From the NCBI RefSeq assembly GCF_016863135.1, contig NZ_BOOH01000001.1, positions 248,001-312,000 on the forward strand: a stretch of 64,000 nt of DNA, read 5' to 3'. The position numbers were made by a program, and so were the translations under genes. Source of the stretch: Planobispora longispora. GTDB lineage: Bacteria; Actinomycetota; Actinomycetes; Streptosporangiales; Streptosporangiaceae. Under the pieces are notes generated by a model. It saw nothing but the letters and a program-made list of their open reading frames with translations, was not told where the DNA came from and searched no databases. Positions 34,689-43,926 of this stretch are shown here, in pieces; the first letter of the stretch is position 1; each line of letters opens with the position of its first letter.

Positions 34689-36266
34689 TCAGCGGGGATC
34701 GAGGGCGCTCTCACCCGACGGCACGGTGAACCGGGCGCCCGTCCCGGCCTCGGCCCCGCGGCGGCTGATGTAGTCCAGGACCCGGAAGTCGGCCTGGAGC
34801 TCCTCGGCCGTCAGGCGGCAGGCGATGTAGCCGCGCCGCTGGTCGAGGTAGGAGATGTGCCGGTTCTCGGTCGTCAGCCCGGCGACCCGGCCCTCGTCCC
34901 GGTAGCCGTCGCCGTCACTGGAGACGGACGAGGTCACCAGCTCCACCCCCACGCGGGGCGAGTCCGGGTCGTCGAAGTCGAGCCTGAGGTCGGCCGCGTG
35001 GTGCATGTGCGCGTCCCCGGTCAGCACCACCGGGTTGGACGCGCCGGAGTCGCGGAACCCGGTCAGCAGGCGGGTGCGCTCGGCGGCGTAGCCGTCCCAG
35101 GAGTCCAGGTTCACCTCGGTGCCCGGTCCCACCCGGTGGTCGCGCTGGGCCATGATGATCTGCTGGCCGACCAGGTTCCACCGGGCCTCGGAGGACGCGA
35201 GCCCGTCGAGCAGCCAGCGCCGCTGGTCCTCGCCCAGCAGGGTGCGCTCCGGCGCCAGCCGTTCGTCGCAGCCCGCCCTGACGCCGTCCTCGCAGGCCTG
35301 GTCGTCGCGGAACTGGCGGGTGTCGAGCAGGTGGAACCGGGCCAGCGGCCCCCAGTCCACCCGCCGGTGCACCCGCATCGACGCCCCGCCGGGCACGCTG
35401 GAGCGCCGCAGCGGCATGTTCTCGTAGTAGGCCCGGAAGGCGTTGGCCCTGCGCCGCGCGAACGCCGGCGCGCCGGTGCTGGAGACCCCCGCGGCCCAGT
35501 TGTTCTCGACCTCGTGGTCGTCGAAGGCGACCAGCCAGGGCGCGGCCGCGTGCGCGGCCTGCAGGTCGGGGTCGCTCTTGTACTGCGCGTGCCGCATCCG
35601 GTAGTCGGCCAGGGTCTCGCACTTGCCGGGCGTGTGCTGCCGTACGGCGCCGCCGATCGCGGTGTACCCCTGCGGCGCGTACTCGTACATGTAGTCGCCC
35701 AGGTGCACCACCAGCTCCGGCTCCTGCTCGGCCAGCCGGCGGTAGGCCGTGTAGTAGCCGTGCTCGTAGTGGGCGCACGCGGCCACGGCGAACGTCAGCG
35801 GGGACGGCGCGGCGTCCGCGGCCGGGGCGGTGCGGGTACGGCCCGGCGGCGACAGGTGCCCCTCGGCGCGGAAGCGGTAGAAGTACTCCCTGCCGGGCTC
35901 CAGCCCCTCCAGCTCGACGTGGACGCTGTGCGCCCGCTGCCAGCCCGCGGTCGCGGAGCCGGAGCGCACCACCTTCGTGAACCTCTCGTCGGCCGCCAGC
36001 TGCCAGCGCACCTCCACGTCCCGGGCCGGCATGGCGCCGCGGCCGTTCAGTCCGAACGGGTCGAGCGCGAGCCGGGTCCACAGCACGACCCCGTCCTGGG
36101 ACGGATCACCGGAGGCGACCCCCAGGATGAACGGGTCGCCGGCGAGGGCGCGGGACCGCATGGCCGGGGTCACGCCCGCGGCCTGTCCCGTCCCGTTGAG
36201 CACCAGGCCGCTCGCACCCGCGGCGGCGACGGACATGAACACCCTGCGTGACAGACTCTGCTTCAC
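34689..36266 (-). CDS. PhoD-family alkaline phosphatase D, Tat-exported
   Basis: Encodes 525 residues from a GTG. The N-terminus SLSRRVFMSVAAAGASGLVL is a Tat signal (SRRVF). An N-terminal Ig-like domain (ILGVASGDPSQDGVVLWTRL) precedes the PhoD metallophosphatase core: LVVHLGDYMYEY, VAFDDHEVENNW and VVLTGDAHMHHAADLRL hold the metal ligands. Phosphodiesterase/monoesterase at the cell surface or outside, commonly induced by phosphate starvation; no PHO box is recognisable. Ends about 60 bases from the end side of the small secreted protein, same strand. Confidence 0.93.
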   Translation of the reverse strand: MKQSLSRRVFMSVAAAGASGLVLNGTGQAAGVTPAMRSRALAGDPFILGVASGDPSQDGVVLWTRLALDPFGLNGRGAMPARDVEVRWQLAADERFTKVVRSGSATAGWQRAHSVHVELEGLEPGREYFYRFRAEGHLSPPGRTRTAPAADAAPSPLTFAVAACAHYEHGYYTAYRRLAEQEPELVVHLGDYMYEYAPQGYTAIGGAVRQHTPGKCETLADYRMRHAQYKSDPDLQAAHAAAPWLVAFDDHEVENNWAAGVSSTGAPAFARRRANAFRAYYENMPLRRSSVPGGASMRVHRRVDWGPLARFHLLDTRQFRDDQACEDGVRAGCDERLAPERTLLGEDQRRWLLDGLASSEARWNLVGQQIIMAQRDHRVGPGTEVNLDSWDGYAAERTRLLTGFRDSGASNPVVLTGDAHMHHAADLRLDFDDPDSPRVGVELVTSSVSSDGDGYRDEGRVAGLTTENRHISYLDQRRGYIACRLTAEELQADFRVLDYISRRGAEAGTGARFTVPSGESALDPR

Positions 36267-36437
36267 CCGTCCAGTGCAGACGTTCCAGCTGTCGCGCCCA
36301 TGACCTGGGATTCAAGGGGAAGTGAACAGTCATCGCACAGGAAAGCGCATTACCCACCGTGATTGAACGGAGGCAGGACTTCAGGTGACATCTCTCCCGC
36401 CGGACGGCGAAGATCCGCCGTCAGGGGCAGGGCTCCC

Positions 36438-37274
36438 TCAGGGCAGGTACGGCTTCAGGTGGTCGTTGAGGGCCCCGCAGCCGAGGTACTTCTCCACGGT
36501 GTGGAAGTCGATCCAGTCGAGGTTGACCATGAACTCCTGGTCCACCCCGGTGAAGCACGCCCGCAGGCTCGCCGGGATGGCCGCGATGTCGTCCTTGTCG
36601 GCGATGTTCACCCATCGCCGCACCTGACGGGGCCGCTGGCCCCAGCCGTTGACCGGGGAGGGCAGCAGGCGTTCGAAGACGACGTCGCGCATGCCGAGCG
36701 GGCTGCCGAGAGTGATCAGCAGTTCCACCTCCAGGTCCGGATTGGCCCAGAGCGTCTCGTAGGTCACCACGCTGCCCAGCGAGTGCGCGATCACCACCCT
36801 GGGCCGGTTGCGGCGGATCACCTCGGCCACGGCCGCCCTCGCCGCGGCCCGCGCCTCGCCGTCGGCGGTGAGGTAGGCGGCCACCTCGGGGGCGAAGAAC
36901 CGGGCGAACTCGGCGGCGTTGCCCGCCAGACGCCCGAGCAGCCAGCCGGTCAGCCGGTGCAGCGCGCCGGTCAGCCCCTCCCCCACCCCGGCGAACTGCC
37001 GGGCCCAGGCCACGAAGACCTCCTGCTCCGGGGCGCTCATGCGCTGCACCGCGCGGGGCTCGTCGTCCTGTTTGGCCTCGCCCAGCAGGTGGGCGTAGTA
37101 GGCGACCTCGGTGACGTACCGCTGCCCGTTGTGCGGCGCGCCGCCGGTCAGCCCCCTGTGCAGGTAGCGGTCCCACTTGTCGCGCATCGCGGCGGCCGCC
37201 CCGGCCACCGAGTTCCCCGCGTCGCGGTAGTAGCGGTACTTGCCGATCCCGTGCACGCCGACGATCGCGTTCAT
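36438..37274 (-). CDS. Alpha/beta-hydrolase-like protein (lipase-type)
   Basis: Encodes 278 residues. It starts MNAIVGVHGIGKYRYYRDAG; the HGIG oxyanion strand is followed near residue 160 by RPRVVIAHSLGSVVTYETLW with the nucleophile in AHSLGS, and later NIADKDDIAAIP (acid) and DFHTVEKYL (His). The layout is that of PGAP1/lipase-like cytoplasmic hydrolases. Substrate unknown, no signal peptide. It stands alone: 171 bases to the phosphatase on one side, 292 bases of A/T-richer sequence on the other. Confidence 0.75.
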   Translation of the reverse strand: MNAIVGVHGIGKYRYYRDAGNSVAGAAAAMRDKWDRYLHRGLTGGAPHNGQRYVTEVAYYAHLLGEAKQDDEPRAVQRMSAPEQEVFVAWARQFAGVGEGLTGALHRLTGWLLGRLAGNAAEFARFFAPEVAAYLTADGEARAAARAAVAEVIRRNRPRVVIAHSLGSVVTYETLWANPDLEVELLITLGSPLGMRDVVFERLLPSPVNGWGQRPRQVRRWVNIADKDDIAAIPASLRACFTGVDQEFMVNLDWIDFHTVEKYLGCGALNDHLKPYLP

Positions 37275-37566
37275 GGCCCCTCGCCTCTCGTCCCCGGTGC
37301 GGCCGGCGCGCCGCCCCGGGAGTCACCGTCCGGGAAGTCGCCGTCCGAGGAGTCACTGTGACGGAAGGATGGCGACATCACAAGCCGCCCGGAATGGGTA
37401 TAGCCCTCTGAATCCCCTGACGAGGCATAAATCATTTGAAATGTGGGTATCAGCCAACGTTACGCTGAACGTCCGTTCCCTGTGAGGGGCGTCCGCTCCC
37501 TCCATGGAAGACGTCCGCAGGAGACGCCCGAAGAAAACGTCCGTTCTCCCCGAGGAGTCGTCCGCC

Positions 37567-37986
37567 ATGCCCGGTCCGCTTCAGATCAGCGGCTCGGTCT
37601 CCATCCCCGAGACCGAGCTCCAGTGGCGGTTCTCGCGTTCCTCGGGACCCGGCGGCCAGGGGGTCAACACCACCGACAGCCGGGCCGAGCTCAGCTTCGA
37701 CCTGGCCGCCACCGAGTCCCTGCCTCCCCTGCTCAAGACCCGCGCCCTGGAGCGCCTCGCCTCCCGGCTGACCGGGGGCGTCATCACCATCGCCGCCTCC
37801 GAGTTCCGCTCCCAGCTCCGCAACCGCGAGGCCGCCGGGATGCGCCTGGCCCAGCTGCTGCGCGAGGCCGTCGCCCCGCCCCCGAAGAAGCGCCGCCCCA
37901 CCAAGCCCAGCAGGGGCGCCGTCGAGCGCCGCATCGCCGCCAAGAAGCAGCGCTCCGATCTCAAGCGTCTCCGCCGGGAGATCTGA
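37567..37986 (+). CDS. arfB: Alternative ribosome-rescue peptidyl-tRNA hydrolase ArfB (YaeJ)
   Basis: Encodes 139 residues, the family length. SRSSGPGGQGVNTTDSRAEL holds the GGQ motif that hydrolyses peptidyl-tRNA on stalled ribosomes, and the basic tail KKRRPTKPSRGAVERRIAAKK is the element that enters the empty mRNA channel. ATG 37567 chosen because MPGPLQISGSVSIPE matches relatives. The last 26 bases overlap the end of the convergent transporter gene. The gap upstream (37275-37566) includes A/T-rich patches near 37400 that may hold the promoter. Confidence 0.92.
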   Translation: MPGPLQISGSVSIPETELQWRFSRSSGPGGQGVNTTDSRAELSFDLAATESLPPLLKTRALERLASRLTGGVITIAASEFRSQLRNREAAGMRLAQLLREAVAPPPKKRRPTKPSRGAVERRIAAKKQRSDLKRLRREI

Positions 37987-39229
37987 CCGCGGCGTCGGCG
38001 GCGGCGAAGCGCCGGGCGGTGACCACCGTCGCCGCCCCGGCCAGGATGATGAGCCCGAACACCGTCATCGCGATCCGGAACCCGGCCGCCTCGCCCAGCG
38101 CGTACAGCGGGATCGCGGCCAGCGTGCTCCCCCCGAGGCAGAACACCGCCCACGCGTACGCCTGCGAGCGCACCTCCCCCGGGGAGACCCGGCCCACCAG
38201 CGACAGGTAGGGCGGCAGGAAGGCGCCGCCCCCCACCCCCATCACGAACATCACCACGAAGGCCACCGCCGGCCACGGCGACCAGCCCAGGACCAGCAGG
38301 CCCGAGGCGAACAGCAGCGCCGCCCGGCCGGCGACCGTCGCCACGCCGTGCCAGTCGTCCCGCGAGGAGGCCCGGGTCGCCTGGCGTCCGCCGACGAACA
38401 GACCCACCACCTGACCGGCGCCGGCCACGGTCAGCGCCGCGCCCCGCTCCGCCGCCCCGAGCGCGAAGACGTCGTCGAGGAACAGCGACAACATCTGCGG
38501 CAGCGCGACCAGCGCCATTCCCGACAGCAGCGCCGACAGCCACAGCCGCCGCAGCGTCCTGATCCGCAGCAGCAGCCGGGTGGCGACGGCGAACGGCAGC
38601 CCGCTCCCGTCGCTCCCGGCCGTGTGCGAGCGGGCGCGTCCGGGCTCGCGGAGCCGTACGGCCATGCCGAGCAGCAGGAACGTCGGGATCGACAGCAGGA
38701 TGAACGCCAGGCGCCAGTCGTAGGCCGCGGCGAGGGCCCCGGCGACGATCGCGGAGACCTGGCTGAGCGGGTTGGCCAGCCGGTGGAACTGGAAGATCCG
38801 GGGGTGGACCCGCGGCGGGTAGTAGTCGGTGAGCAGGCTGGCGTGGACGACCTCGTTGCTCACCCGGCCGAGCCCGGCCAGCAGCCGCACCGCGAACAGC
38901 AGCGCCACCGTGGCGACCAGCCCGGTCAGCGCGCTCATCGTGCCCCACAGCAGCGCCGCCCCGGCCACCAGCCACACCCGGTTGACCCGGTCGGCGAGGT
39001 AGCCCAGCGGGACCGCCGCCAGCAGGATGAACACGCTGACGATCGAGCCGATCGCGCCGATCCCGGTGGCGCTGAGCCCGAACGCCTCGCGGATCTCCGG
39101 CGAGAGCGTGGCGAAGGCCAGCCGGTCGATCTCGTCGACGAAGTTGAGTCCGAACAGCACGGCGAGCGGGAAGGCGGGGGCTCCGCCGGTGACCGCGCCG
39201 AGGCGGCCCGGGACAACGGTTCTCGTCAC
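37961..39229 (-). CDS. MFS transporter
   Basis: Encodes 422 residues with 12 membrane helices. FGLNFVDEIDRLAFATLSPE (helix 1), PLGYLADRVNRVWLVAGAAL (motif A variant) and ASLLTDYYPPRVHPRIFQFH suggest the organic anion/spinster-like group. GTG 39229 has GGGAG seven bases upstream. Its 3' end overlaps arfB tail to tail. Substrate not predictable. Confidence 0.85.
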   Translation of the reverse strand: MTRTVVPGRLGAVTGGAPAFPLAVLFGLNFVDEIDRLAFATLSPEIREAFGLSATGIGAIGSIVSVFILLAAVPLGYLADRVNRVWLVAGAALLWGTMSALTGLVATVALLFAVRLLAGLGRVSNEVVHASLLTDYYPPRVHPRIFQFHRLANPLSQVSAIVAGALAAAYDWRLAFILLSIPTFLLLGMAVRLREPGRARSHTAGSDGSGLPFAVATRLLLRIRTLRRLWLSALLSGMALVALPQMLSLFLDDVFALGAAERGAALTVAGAGQVVGLFVGGRQATRASSRDDWHGVATVAGRAALLFASGLLVLGWSPWPAVAFVVMFVMGVGGGAFLPPYLSLVGRVSPGEVRSQAYAWAVFCLGGSTLAAIPLYALGEAAGFRIAMTVFGLIILAGAATVVTARRFAAADAAVRSPGGDA

Positions 39230-39242
39230 AGAGGGCTCCCTC

Positions 39243-39270
39243 TTGACCGAATCTTGTTCCGTTGTCTAAA
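39243..39270 (+). promoter_or_regulatory. Candidate promoter for the NUDIX gene
   Basis: TTGACC (39243-39248), 16 bases, TCTAAA (39265-39270), 54 bases before the NUDIX start, in the gap between it and the divergent transporter. Confidence 0.35.
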
Positions 39271-39324
39271 TCCCGGCAGGGGGGCACGTCAAGAGAGAAA
39301 GGGAGGAATGCGAGAATTCTGAAG

Positions 39325-39774
39325 ATGTCACTGGTCCCCAGCGTCCGCGCCGTCCTCCTCGACGGCGACCGCCTCGTGCTGTTCCGCCGCACCGTGCCCG
39401 GCAGGGAGCTCTACTGGTCGGCTCCGGGCGGCCACGTCGAGCCCGAGGACGCCTCCCTGGAGCACACCCTCCACCGCGAGCTGCTGGAGGAACTGGGCGC
39501 CACCGTCACCGACGTCACCCCGCTGACCACCCTGAGCTGCCCGCGCGAGGGACTCGTCAAGCTTCAGCACGTGTACGGCTGCCGCCTGGTCTCCATGGAC
39601 CTCGCCCTGCGCAGCGGGCCCGAGTTCAGCGACCCGGCCAAGGGCGTCTACGAGGTGGTACGGCTCCCGCTCGACCCCGCCGAGATCACCGCCATCAACC
39701 TCATCCCCCCGGAGCTGGGCGACTATCTCGCCACCACCGTCACCCGTCTGCCGGAGCTGATCGGCCGGGAGTGA
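39325..39774 (+). CDS. NUDIX hydrolase
   Basis: Encodes 149 residues. The Nudix box is APGGHVEPEDASLEHTLHRE followed by LLEELGA; it has one residue more than the standard G-x5-E-x7-REUxEExGU spacing between the first Gly and RE, a variant common in actinobacterial members. Hydrolyses nucleoside-diphosphate-linked compounds; substrate unknown. ATG 39325 gives the usual start MSLVPSVRAVLLDGDRLVLF. Confidence 0.88.
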   Translation: MSLVPSVRAVLLDGDRLVLFRRTVPGRELYWSAPGGHVEPEDASLEHTLHRELLEELGATVTDVTPLTTLSCPREGLVKLQHVYGCRLVSMDLALRSGPEFSDPAKGVYEVVRLPLDPAEITAINLIPPELGDYLATTVTRLPELIGRE

Positions 39775-39778
39775 CCGC

Positions 39779-40678
39779 TCAGGGCGCGAGGGCCTCCAGC
39801 GCGGCCTCGGCCCGGCGCATCGACTCCCCGGGATCGGCGTCGGGCGAGCCGATCCCCGGATCGAAGTTGAGATCGTGGAAGACGTCGGTCACCCCCTGCG
39901 CCGCCAGGACGTCCAGGTCCCCGCGGATCTCCTCGAACGAGCCGCTCAGCAGCCTGCGGCCGGGCTCGCCCGAGGGCCGGACCATGGTGACCGCCCGGGT
40001 GACGAAGCGCAGCGATCCGGGATCCCGCCCGGCGTCGCGGGCCGCCTCCTTGACGACGGAGATCTTCTTGCCGAGACCGGCCGGATCCTCCCGGCTCGCG
40101 CTCACCCAGCCGTCCGCCAGCCGCCCCGCGCGGCGCAGGGCCGCCTCCGCGCCCCCGCCCAGCAGGATCGGCGGCGGCGGGGCCGGCCGGGGATCCTGGT
40201 GCACCGGCGGCAGCCGGTAGAACTCGCCCTCGTGCCGCACGGTCTCCTCCGTCCAGAGCGCCCGCAGCACCTGGAGGAACTCCTCTGCGCGCCGGCCGCG
40301 CCGCTCGAACGGCACCCCCGAGGCGGCGAACTCCTCCGGCAGCCAGCCCAGCCCGAGCCCGGCGTCGAGCCTGCCACCGGAGACCGCCTGGAGGCTGGCG
40401 AGCTGCTTGGCCAGCAGCGCGGGCGAGAAGAACGGCATGTTCAGCACCGCCACCCCCAGCCGGATCCGGCTGGTCACCCCCGCGAGGTAGGCCAGCGCGA
40501 CCACCGGATCGTGCACGCTGCGGTAGACGGGCCCCATCGCGTGCCCCTCGGGGTACAGCAGCCGCTGGAACGTCCACACCTCGTGGTAGCCCAGCGCCTC
40601 GGCCCTGCGAGCGATCCGGGCCATGTTGGCGGGCGTCGCCCACGACCCCGACACCGGTGCCGCGAATCCGATTCTCAT
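39779..40678 (-). CDS. LLM-class (F420-dependent) oxidoreductase
   Basis: Encodes 299 residues of the luciferase-like monooxygenase fold: MRIGFAAPVSGSWATPANMA, TSRIRLGVAVLNMPFFSPAL, SGGRLDAGLGLGWLPEEF and PPPILLGGGAEAALRRAGRL. The LGxGWLPEEF segment is typical of the F420-dependent TIGR03619-like branch in actinomycetes. Convergent with the NUDIX gene, five bases apart. Substrate unknown. Confidence 0.9.
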   Translation of the reverse strand: MRIGFAAPVSGSWATPANMARIARRAEALGYHEVWTFQRLLYPEGHAMGPVYRSVHDPVVALAYLAGVTSRIRLGVAVLNMPFFSPALLAKQLASLQAVSGGRLDAGLGLGWLPEEFAASGVPFERRGRRAEEFLQVLRALWTEETVRHEGEFYRLPPVHQDPRPAPPPPILLGGGAEAALRRAGRLADGWVSASREDPAGLGKKISVVKEAARDAGRDPGSLRFVTRAVTMVRPSGEPGRRLLSGSFEEIRGDLDVLAAQGVTDVFHDLNFDPGIGSPDADPGESMRRAEAALEALAP

Positions 40679-40727
40679 ACGGGAACCCTACGCGGCGGGC
40701 CGCCCGCGGGCGATCATCCCCGCCGGA

Positions 40728-41360
40728 TCAGAGACGGCGGTCCTGCATCTCCCAGAGATGGTCGATGACGTGCCAGGCCATGCGGCGGACGGCGTACCGG
40801 GCGGGCCAGCCGCCCGGCCTGAGCGGCCCGCCGTCCGACGGCCGGGACAGCACCTCGGCGATCTCCGCCCGCATGGCCGCCAGTCCCCCGGCGTCGTGGA
40901 ACGGCTTGTGCCGGACGCCGATCTTGCGGGCGTAGGCGCGCTCGGCCTCGACCACGTGACCGACCATCTTGTCGCGGTCCCGGCCGCCGCCGCGCGGGCC
41001 CTTGCGCAGCTCCTGCGGGGAGTCCGCGGCGGTCTCGCCGAACAGCTCCCACGCCGCCCGCAGCAGGGCCGTGGCCCGGCGCGCCTCCTCCTCGCCCACC
41101 GGGACGGAGTCGAGCTCGGGAACGGCCTCGATGGCCCCGAAGTCGGTGGTCGTGCCGCCTGCGACCCGCTCCACGACCACCGGGTCGCCCGGCTCGAACA
41201 CCAGCCCGGCCCGCTCGGCGACGGTCCGGTAGCGCGGCGCGTAGAGCATGAGCGCCTCCAGCGCCGCCTCCTCCGACTTCCCGATCCGGCACCAGCCGGG
41301 CCACTCCGCCGAGCAGGCGAAGACCTTCTTGGGGCCGATCTCCAGATAGACGTTCGTCAT
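40728..41360 (-). CDS. Conserved protein with DinB-like four-helix region
   Basis: Encodes 210 residues. The first 80 form an alpha/beta part (VYLEIGPKKVFACSAEWPGW, EEAALEALMLYAPRY), the rest are helices with His residues placed as in DinB/YfiT metal sites (DKMVGHVVEAERAYARK, RRMAWHVIDHLWEMQDRRL). Such proteins occur widely in actinomycetes; I know no function. A thiol-dependent transferase-type activity is possible from the DinB fold only. Confidence 0.7.
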   Translation of the reverse strand: MTNVYLEIGPKKVFACSAEWPGWCRIGKSEEAALEALMLYAPRYRTVAERAGLVFEPGDPVVVERVAGGTTTDFGAIEAVPELDSVPVGEEEARRATALLRAAWELFGETAADSPQELRKGPRGGGRDRDKMVGHVVEAERAYARKIGVRHKPFHDAGGLAAMRAEIAEVLSRPSDGGPLRPGGWPARYAVRRMAWHVIDHLWEMQDRRL

Positions 41361-41404
41361 ACCGGGAAGCCTCGCACCGATAGGTGACAGATGCCGTCAG
41401 GAAC

Positions 41405-42187
41405 TCAATCGATCATGTCGATCAGGTCGGCGACCGAGTCGACCACCTGGGACGGGCGGAACGGGTAGCGGTCCACCTGCTCCTTGGCCATCACGCCGGT
41501 GAGCACCAGGATCGTGTGCAGCCCCGCCTCCATGCCGGAGACGATGTCGGTGTCCATCCGGTCGCCGATCATCGCGGTGCTCTCGCTGTGCCCGTCGATG
41601 GCCCGCAGCGCGCTGCGCATCATCATCGGGTTGGGCTTGCCCACGAAGTACGGCTCCACGCCCGTCGCCTTGGTGATCAGCGCCGCGACCGCCCCGCAGG
41701 CCGGCAGGGAGCCCTCGTTGGAGGGACCGACCGGGTCGGGGTTGGTGGCGATGAAGCGGGCGCCGCCCTCGATCAGCCGGATCGCCCGCGTTATCTGGGT
41801 GAAGCTGTAGGTGCGGGTCTCGCCGAGGACCACGTAGTCGGGGTCGATGTCGGTCAGGACGTAACCGATCTCGTGCAGGGCGGTGGTCAGCCCGGCCTCG
41901 CCGACCGCGTAGGCCGAGCCGCCCGGACGCTGGTCGTCGAGGAACTTCGCGGTGGCCAGGGCCGAGGTCCAGATCGCCTCCGGCGGCACCTCGAGGCCCG
42001 CGGCGCGCAGCCGTACGGCCAGGTCGCGCGGGGTGTAGATGGAGTTGTTGGTGAGCACCATGAACCGCTTGCCGCTCTCGCGCAGGCGGCGGATGAACTC
42101 GTCGGCCCCGGGCACGGGGTGCCCCTCGTGGACGAGGACCCCGTCCATGTCCGACAACCAGCACTCGATCGGCTTACGGTCGTTCAC
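41405..42187 (-). CDS. HAD-IIA family phosphatase (NagD-like)
   Basis: Encodes 260 residues from a GTG with GGGGGA four bases upstream. [17 protein letters not shown] is HAD motif I (nucleophile Asp), [15 protein letters not shown] motif II, and [18 protein letters not shown] with [20 protein letters not shown] motifs III and IV; the IIA cap lies between. Acts on nucleotides or sugar phosphates in the cytosol. Not linked to neighbours. Confidence 0.92.
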   Translation of the reverse strand: MNDRKPIECWLSDMDGVLVHEGHPVPGADEFIRRLRESGKRFMVLTNNSIYTPRDLAVRLRAAGLEVPPEAIWTSALATAKFLDDQRPGGSAYAVGEAGLTTALHEIGYVLTDIDPDYVVLGETRTYSFTQITRAIRLIEGGARFIATNPDPVGPSNEGSLPACGAVAALITKATGVEPYFVGKPNPMMMRSALRAIDGHSESTAMIGDRMDTDIVSGMEAGLHTILVLTGVMAKEQVDRYPFRPSQVVDSVADLIDMID

Positions 42188-42352
42188 CGTTCCCCCGCGT
42201 TCATCCCAATAGCCCAGACAGTAGGAAACCAGGATGACAGGTGCGGAGCGCTCGCCGTGCAGCGTCACCGCCGGGCGTCGCCGCACGGTGCCACCGCCCG
42301 GCATCGCCCGGCGTCGCCGCACGTCACCGCGCGGTTCGCGGGCCGGTCGGCG

Positions 42353-42784
42353 TCACTGCACGGTGCGCCAGGCCTGCTCCTCGACGAGTTCCCTGCTCCG
42401 CCAGCCGTACATCGTGCGGATCATGCGGTGGTGGTACCAGCCGCCGCCCCGGACGAATCCGGCCGCGTCGGCGGCGACCATCTCCCTGGACGGCGCCAGC
42501 GTGTCGGTGAAGGAGGCCGTGACCAGGGCCTCCTCCCCCTCGAAGCGGACGGCCGTCGTCCCGATCAGGTGCTGCCTGCCCGGCCACTGGGACAGCACCT
42601 CGGCCAGCCACGCCCGCACCTCGTCCCGGGTTCCCTTGATCCCCCCGGCCGCCGTGTAGTCGATCACCGCGTCGGGGGTGAACACCAGGTCGAGGCGGCC
42701 CCAGTCGCCGGTGTCGATGGCGTGGGTGTAGCGGGCCAGCACGTCGCCGATCTCCAGGCGGTCCGCGATCTCCTGTGGTCTCAT
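42353..42784 (-). CDS. SnoaL-like / NTF2-fold protein
   Basis: Encodes 143 residues with the cone-shaped NTF2 pattern: IADRLEIGDVLARYTHAIDT, WGRLDLVFTPDAVIDYT, QHLIGTTAVRFEGEEALVTA. His and Asp residues at the usual pocket positions suggest a hydratase/isomerase-like role, as in steroid or polyketide metabolism. ATG 42784 gives the family start MRPQEIADRLEI; ATG 42793 is an alternative. A TetR/KstR2-like palindrome lies 13 bases upstream. Confidence 0.8.
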   Translation of the reverse strand: MRPQEIADRLEIGDVLARYTHAIDTGDWGRLDLVFTPDAVIDYTAAGGIKGTRDEVRAWLAEVLSQWPGRQHLIGTTAVRFEGEEALVTASFTDTLAPSREMVAADAAGFVRGGGWYHHRMIRTMYGWRSRELVEEQAWRTVQ

Positions 42785-42796
42785 GCCCCACATCCA

Positions 42797-42810
42797 ACCA
42801 AACGCTTGGT
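42797..42810. promoter_or_regulatory. KstR2/TetR-like palindrome ACCAAACGCTTGGT
   Basis: ACCAA and TTGGT arms around ACGC, directly upstream of the SnoaL-like gene. It fits the published KstR2 consensus AnCAAGnnCTTGnT at every defined base but one. No TetR gene is adjacent, so the regulator would act in trans. Confidence 0.45.
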
Positions 42811-42969
42811 ATGCGCGGGAGGCCCTGAATCCCACTCCTCGCGGATCTCCTCCGTCGGCGCGGCGAGGCTTTCCCCGACGCTCGCGCGGGTTCTGCATGC
42901 GAACGACCACGCTCCTTTACATCGTAGATTCGGTGCTGGAACGGTCCCGGCCTGTGATTCACTTGCCGG

Positions 42970-43884
42970 GTGAGCGAGAGCGACGATCTCATCGGCGAAC
43001 TGGGCCGGATCGGCCTCCGGTACGGCGACGCGCCCCCCGAGGTGCTGCCGACCCGCCCGGACGTGGTCATCCTCCGGGCCGGCTCCGTCGTGGTCAAGGC
43101 GCACGCCCCCGGAGCCGCCGGGGAGCCGCTGGCGCTGCGGATGCGCGCCGCCCGCCACCCGGCGCTGCGCGGGATCCTGCTGGAGCCGGTGACCGAGGAG
43201 GTCATGGAGGCGCACGGCAGGCTGGTCACCGTCTGGCCGACCGGCGTCCCGGTGGATCACGACGCCCCGGAGGCCGCCCCCTGGGAGGCCGGCGCCCGGC
43301 TGCTGGCCAGGATGCACGCCGTGCATCCCGAGGCCCTCCCCCCGCTCCCCGCCTCGGGCGGGCCCCCGCGGGTGGGCGAGGTCGTCGCCCGGATGAAGGG
43401 CGGTTCGGCGGCCGAGCGCGTCGTGCGCCGCGCCTTCGACTGCCTGCCCGGCCTCGGCTCCGCCCCCGCGACCGGAGACGTCCCCCGGTTGCTGGCGCAC
43501 GGCGACTGGCACATGGGGCAGATGGTCCGCCACGGGGGCGAGTGGATCCTCATCGACGCCGACGACATGGGCGTCGGGGACCCCGCCTGGGATCTGGCCA
43601 GGCCGGCGGCGTGGTTCGCGGCCGGGCTGCTGGACCCGCAGGCCTGGCACCGCTTCCTGGGGGCCTACCGCGCCGAGGGCGGGTGCGCGGTCCCGCCGGA
43701 CGGCGACCCGTGGGAGCGGCTGGAGGTCCCGGCCCAGGCGCTGACCGTACAGCTCGCGGCGGCGGCGGTGGCGACGGCGGCGCGGCAGGAGCGGGAATTG
43801 GACGAGGTAGAGAGCGTGCTGATCGATACCTGCCAAAGGATTGTTAAGTTCCGTAGCGCCTGCCATAGTGTGGCGACGCAGTAA
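42970..43884 (+). CDS. Aminoglycoside phosphotransferase (APH) family protein
   Basis: Encodes 304 residues from a GTG. RLLAHGDWHMGQMVRHGGEW is the Brenner catalytic loop (Asp in HGDWH) and LIDADDMGVGDPAWDLARP the metal-binding DxD segment of the APH kinase fold. The N-lobe is short (VVIVK-like strand VVVKAHAPG). Members phosphorylate antibiotics, choline or sugars; no resistance phenotype can be inferred. Upstream spacing from the SnoaL gene holds both promoters. Confidence 0.85.
   Translation: MSESDDLIGELGRIGLRYGDAPPEVLPTRPDVVILRAGSVVVKAHAPGAAGEPLALRMRAARHPALRGILLEPVTEEVMEAHGRLVTVWPTGVPVDHDAPEAAPWEAGARLLARMHAVHPEALPPLPASGGPPRVGEVVARMKGGSAAERVVRRAFDCLPGLGSAPATGDVPRLLAHGDWHMGQMVRHGGEWILIDADDMGVGDPAWDLARPAAWFAAGLLDPQAWHRFLGAYRAEGGCAVPPDGDPWERLEVPAQALTVQLAAAAVATAARQERELDEVESVLIDTCQRIVKFRSACHSVATQ
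43841..43869 (+). promoter_or_regulatory. Candidate promoter of the zinc-ribbon gene
   Basis: TTGTTA (43841-43846), 17 bases, CATAGT (43864-43869), inside the last codons of the APH gene and 58 bases before the zinc-ribbon start. Confidence 0.45.
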
Positions 43885-43926
43885 GTTGTGGGTACGACCC
43901 GACGCCCAGGCAAGGAGATCGACCAA

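Noticed and set aside
34626-36251. Long plus-strand reading frame opposite the PhoD gene
   Set aside because: Same reason: the PhoD frame has a Tat signal and metal motifs, the other has none.
37353-37568. 71-codon minus-strand frame upstream of arfB
   Set aside because: No RBS, no recognisable motif, and it overlaps the probable arfB promoter and start.
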